Below are positions 59,701 through 64,000 of a DNA stretch of 64,000 nt, piece by piece. Origin of the DNA: Rhyzopertha dominica (Eukaryota; Arthropoda; Insecta; Coleoptera; Bostrichidae); the NCBI GenBank assembly GCA_025024175.1, contig QCXZ01000064.1, forward strand, positions 15,624,001 through 15,688,000, given 5' to 3'. The translations under genes and the position numbers were made by a program. The notes beneath the pieces were generated by a model. That model was not told where the DNA came from. It did no database searches and was given only the letters and a program-made list of their open reading frames with translations. Within the stretch, counting starts at the first letter, position 1, and each line of letters opens with the position of its first letter.

Positions 59701-62384
59701 GGTGTCCTGCATTATGTGGGTAACCTCTCGGAATCTGAAACCTGGTGCAAAAATAACACTAATTTACAGTATACCTTTTTTTGAAATAACGCCCGCCTAC
59801 TGAGATATTCACTTTTAAACCTGGGGGGAGAGAAATAGATTTTCAAAAATGTCTCTTCGACCGGTTAACATAATACCATCAAATTTTGGTTATTATTATT
59901 TGAAGTGGAAGCCCTTAAGATGATACACACATTTTTTTAATAAATGTTTTGTGTGGGGGCGGAAGGGGCCAATCTGCCACATTTAGGCATTAACTTTAAA
60001 ACAGGTACGTATCTTTTTCAAAACTATGTGGTTTTTTAATATTTGGGCCTTGCAAACAAAAAAAGATACTTTTTGTTCACATGGCTAAAATTGACCCTTT
60101 CCTAGAAAATTGTAGTTTCATCATGTGAACCCTAACTGCAATTTTCTCGGAAAAGGTCAATTTTAGCCATATGAACAAAATGTATCTTTTTTTATTNACA
60201 AGGCCCAAAAATTAAAGAAACACATATTTTTTAAGAAAATACTTACCCGTTTTAAAGTTAAGATTTAAAATGAGAGAGTGGGGATTCAAATAATAATAAT
60301 AATAAAAATTTTATGAAATATTATCAACTGGTCTAAAAGATATTTTTGAAAAACTATTTATCTTCCCCCATGTTTAAGAGTGAATATCTCAGTAGACGGG
60401 CGTTATTTAAAAAAAAGTTATACTGTAAAATAGCATTATTTTTATACCATATTTCAGATTCTGAAAGGTTGCCCACATAATGTGGGGCACCCTGTATAAT
60501 AGTGTAAAATATGCTTTAGATAAATGTCATTTTGACATTCAAAAATTAATTCTAAAAATTTCTGGTAACTTTTCCTCACAAGCTAAACAGGTTAAGAAAT
60601 TGAAAGGTATATTCTAATCTGTGAATTTAAAATACATTACTGTACTATATCACATAACGTACCTATAAGGTGATTATCTCCCTATCTTTGTATTGAAAGA
60701 CTATAAAAGCGTTTTGAACAATATAAGGTTCCTTTGTTTCTTTAGATGAAAGTTATTCTATCAATATGGAAAAGCGGTACGAAGTAACAATTCATATGCC
60801 TTGAAATGTTTTAAATTAAAATTATTACAAAATAAATTGCTGCAAAGAGCTGCTGATGAATTTTTAAAATTTGAGTGCATGAATCTACAAAAGTTGCCTC
60901 CTATTTTATAATCTAACAACATTATACGTTCTTCATGTAGACAATCTTATAAAAATTTTCTTTCCTATGTTTCATATAAATTTATTTTTTTTCTCACTAA
61001 CTTTAGCAAATTTGGTTATGACTGCATAATTTAATTTTGTATATTTGTTACTAAAACCAATATTAGATATATTTTGTTATGTGAAGCACAGTAATGCAAA
61101 TCAAAACCTATAACCAAATTAAAAATAAATAACTGATAGTTACTAATAGCAGCAAATAAATCAACCAATGTACAATGCAAAATCCATTTTCCAATAATGG
61201 AGAAAAAATAAGCTCTGTTACAACGACTAACTTTAATTTATGCAGGTAATGTTTATTGTTTTTTAGTATTTATTGTTTCTTCATATCATCACATGCATGA
61301 GACAATACTATTTTTTGTTATGTAAGAACTGAATAACATGTAACAAGAACTGTATCCATTGAAGGAAATAATAAGCATGCACAGGTGGTCTTTCAAACTT
61401 ACAGTTTTCCCTGTAAATCCATCATAAGCTGAGTTTTTGGCTGTGTTGCTTGGACTCTGCAGCCTGCTATAAACTCTAAGAGGTGCATTGTTCAGTCTTT
61501 CAAATGCTCTCTCTTCATCCTGATAATCATCTTCACCATTGTTTTGGGGAATAATATCAGGATTCTTCTCTTCTAAACTATCAATACTGTCATTGAGATC
61601 TTTATTTAGTGGCTCTATGCTCGCTTTGTCACTATTAGCTGCCACACACCGCCTACTCGAAGATGATAGTCCTCCATCATCATAATCCTTATCCTCATGG
61701 TCTCCTCCTCCACGTAGTCGGATTACTATGACTATTATTATTGCTATAAGGATAAGTCCAGCCACCACGCCAATTAGTGTTCCGAGGATTGGTGTTATAT
61801 GCAGCAAAACAGGCGTTGAAGCTAAGGTAAAATAATAGTTATAAGTTCAAAAAAGTACTATAAAGTCGAGAAATAAATGTTTAAAAAAGCATTACGGAGC
61901 AATTCATCAATTCATATATTAGATACGTGTACGATGCAAAACGTCAAAAGAAGATTTAGAATAAACGCAAAATTTATGACAGCTGTTTTATTAATGAATT
62001 TATGAATTGCTTCCCTAACTTTTCCCCTAAAACCACCACCAAAGCAAAACTTTAGGGTCTTACCACCTGTATGGGGCTCAACCTTTGCTGATGGTGGTGC
62101 AAAAACGATCGCAGCATCGCTTGTCAGCGACTTTGCGCTCATAGTTCGGATAAATAATTCCAAGCCATCATGATTCTTCGGAAGAGACGAAAATGTAATT
62201 TGAGGTATGTCTGATGTGGCAGTGCCGAGAAATAGATGGGTGTTTGCATCGTACACTTGCATCAAATACAAAACTGGTTCTAGCTCATCCACACTGTTTT
62301 GGCGATTAGCACATTTAACTTTTATATGGGTGTGCGTTTGGCGAACGATCATGCAACCTTCTGGGGTAGTTGGCCTGATTCGTC
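56718..62384 (-). CDS. Sidestep-like immunoglobulin-superfamily receptor, 3' half (partial)
   Basis: Four exons in transcript order: 62064-62384, 61403-61821, 58716-59028, 56718-56812; earlier exons lie past the window end. Exon 1 here is a fibronectin-III-like domain (PTTPEGCMIVRQ, VLYLMQVYDANTHLFLG, LPKNHDGLELFIRTMSAKS), close to the membrane-near domain of insect sidestep-family proteins. Exon 2 has the transmembrane helix (ILGTLIGVVAGLILIAIIIV) followed by RLRGGG and an acidic tail. Exon 3 has I-x-Y-A-E-L and TVYAQLDM, a proline-rich stretch and AETPLLNPRDTS. The last exon ends SCSDSDSFLT; it needs a GTATTG donor at 58715. The stronger GTACGT donor at 58719 would give another frame ending in VTATRF. 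Sidestep proteins are surface ligands that guide motor axons. A base n at 59016 leaves one residue before the first tyrosine undetermined. Confidence 0.72.
59696..60496. mobile_element. TIR transposon (TACAGGGTGTCC family), 801 bp, in a sidestep-like intron
   Basis: Left end TACAGGGTGTCCTGCATTAT, right end complementary to TACAGGGTGCCCCACATTAT, with TA at both borders. The arms pair for about 350 bp with only a short centre, for example TACTGAGATATTCACTTTTAA against TTAAGAGTGAATATCTCAGTA-like sequence, and AAAATTGACCCTTTCC against GGTCAATTTTAGCC. No coding capacity. A base n lies at 60197. Confidence 0.72.
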
Positions 62385-64000
62385 CTAAAGATTGTATACA
62401 AATAACATTAAATAAAAAACAAATTTTGCAATGTGCTGGGTATTACGAGTACTAAATTTAGATTTGCGGTAGGTAACTTTCTTAAACACCTTCCTGCATT
62501 ACAATAGCTCTATACTAGACTATAATATATAAGTAGCGATATACTGTATATAAAGTATTCCACCTAAATTTCTGCATAACTTCGTAACTGTAATATCAGA
62601 TATAAAAAAAATTAGAAGAAGTTGCATGGTTCAGAAATGGGGCATATTTTAAAATTATTTCTAAAGGTGATTATTTTGTGGCAGAATAAAAAGTAACTTT
62701 CAAATACCTATAACATGTTCTTATTGTATTTCGGGATTCCTTGTTATTGGCAAAGATTGCTCTGGTTGATATATTTTGAGGGACCCTTAGAAACAAGCCG
62801 AAGCTTTACATTTGACTGCCACAGTTGGCTTACATTATTGTAGCCTTTTATTAAGAAAATCGGGAATCGCAAATTTCGCTTTTTTGACTTTTCTAATTCT
62901 TTAAATGTGAGACACCATAATTAATTTTTAATGGGAACATTAGGGATTTTATGGCTTCGATTAGGATTTTTTAAGAGAATGAAGGAAAAAAAATGAATAA
63001 AAAAACTGCTTATGAATGTAGTGGAAACGTGAGATAATCCTGTGGAAACCATCTACAATAAAATGTATGCAACACTGTTGAAAGTGCTATGAACAAGAGT
63101 AAAACAAAAAAAATCACCTATGTCGAAAGAGAAACGTACATTTTAACCGAAAACCAAACCAATATAGTGGTTCGAGTTGATTACCTATAAGTTTTTCATT
63201 CATTAAAATTGTGTATTAAGTAAGTGGTGTTTTACAATAACTATTTACGCAACTCGGACATAATTAAACTAATCCCAGGTGAGTTGCGTTTTGGCTTCCG
63301 TACAAAAATAATTGAAAGTATGTTCTCTTAAGACCATGGGAATGATGCTACATAAATACTTTTGAATTTAGATATAGGGCTACGAATAAGTTACCGCCAA
63401 TTAAATTTAAAACTCGCACGAAAACGTATAGTGATGTCACGGATAAATAAACTGGATTTTTGCGCAGTTAGAAAGTTTAAATTTAACAATTAAATTGCAT
63501 GTTAGGACAGAATTATTATTAAATATTATTCATTGTAGCTGAAAATGATTACCTACTTACTCTCTTTTAGAGGGCCTCGCTGGATAAGCGTGAAGTGCAT
63601 GCCACAGCACGGATTTATTTTTTATTAGTACTATGTTTGCCACTAACGTTAGATTCCGATGGATAATATATAAACTGATGAAAAAAATTTTTTTTTTAAA
63701 CAATGAAATTTTTTTAACTTTTTCAGAGCATTTAAGATTTTTTCAAAAAAATATAAAGTAACTATCATACAGGGAAGTTATAAAATAATTTAGAACTACC
63801 AGTAGCGTCTCTAAAGGGGTGTAAAATATTCCAGTTATAAAAATTTTTTTAAATAGTAAATTTGCAAGTCTCCAACACCGTAATTTTATTGTTAAATGCT
63901 TATAATGTGATATATGTATAATATATATTCGTTTCAATAAAATTGAAAGGGTAGCTGATAGCAAGAAAAAATAAAAACTGAAAACAGTTGTCATTAAAGC
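62385..64000. other. Intron of the sidestep-like gene; no exon seen
   Basis: A polypyrimidine tract and TTTAG acceptor (minus strand) border the exon at 62384. Both strands to the window end lack a convincing immunoglobulin-domain exon. The minus frame 63743-63994 starts with a hydrophobic run but continues as AT-rich nonsense. Confidence 0.45.

Noticed and set aside
63743..63994. Minus-strand frame with hydrophobic start as a possible signal-peptide exon of the sidestep-like gene
   Set aside because: No immunoglobulin-like residues follow, no donor fits, and the sequence is AT-rich intron.

Overview
The window looks like nuclear DNA from an insect. It is AT-rich and intron-split, with canonical GT-AG introns, some as short as about 43 bp. 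The recognisable proteins belong to animal families, one of them (sidestep-like) typical of insects, and dense Tc1/mariner-, hAT- and Mutator-like debris and LINE debris fills the introns and spacers. The repeats suggest a beetle-like or similar genome, but the order cannot be fixed from sequence alone. Single undetermined bases (n) lie at 6621, 7641, 8182, 16721, 59016 and 60197.

Left part (1-16000): a compact group of housekeeping genes. An Sgf11/ATXN7L3-like subunit of the SAGA deubiquitinase module (minus, 4617-5171) is head-to-head with CFAP36 (plus, 6537-7836, four exons). A 715-bp hAT-type element with an 8-bp target duplication sits in their shared upstream region. Next is an unrecognised 118-residue gene (plus, 11520-12051, four coding exons, the first only 4 nt), tail-to-tail with PIGH (minus, 12078-12756, four exons). 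A weak two-exon candidate starts 86 bp from the PIGH start on the other strand; its intron holds a second hAT element (ATCCCCAC duplication) inserted in an older repeat, and a Mutator-like foldback element with arms of about 200 bp.

Middle part (19840-49635): a divergent ADAM10/kuzbanian-type metalloprotease-disintegrin gene (four exons) is followed by the complete coding region of protein phosphatase 4 regulatory subunit 3 (falafel/SMEK; six coding exons, 784 residues, 21.6 kb). The PP4R3 introns hold a fossil DDE transposase, two nested terminal-inverted-repeat elements, a mariner-like element with a decayed minus-strand transposase that is itself interrupted by a MITE, a mariner derivative keeping only the transposase N-terminus, and a 5'-truncated LINE.

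Right part (49636-64000): a repeat-rich spacer with two large palindromes, then the 3' half of a minus-strand sidestep-like immunoglobulin-superfamily receptor: last FN3-like domain, transmembrane helix and cytoplasmic tail with a YAEL and a YAQL motif. Its 5' exons lie beyond the window.

The genes do not form a pathway. They act in chromatin (SAGA), cilia (CFAP36), GPI-anchor synthesis (PIGH), ectodomain shedding (ADAM), phosphatase targeting (PP4R3) and axon guidance (sidestep-like). I found no bacterial-type operon, CRISPR array, tRNA or rRNA. Exon models come from reading splice signals and keeping phase; none is confirmed by transcript data.
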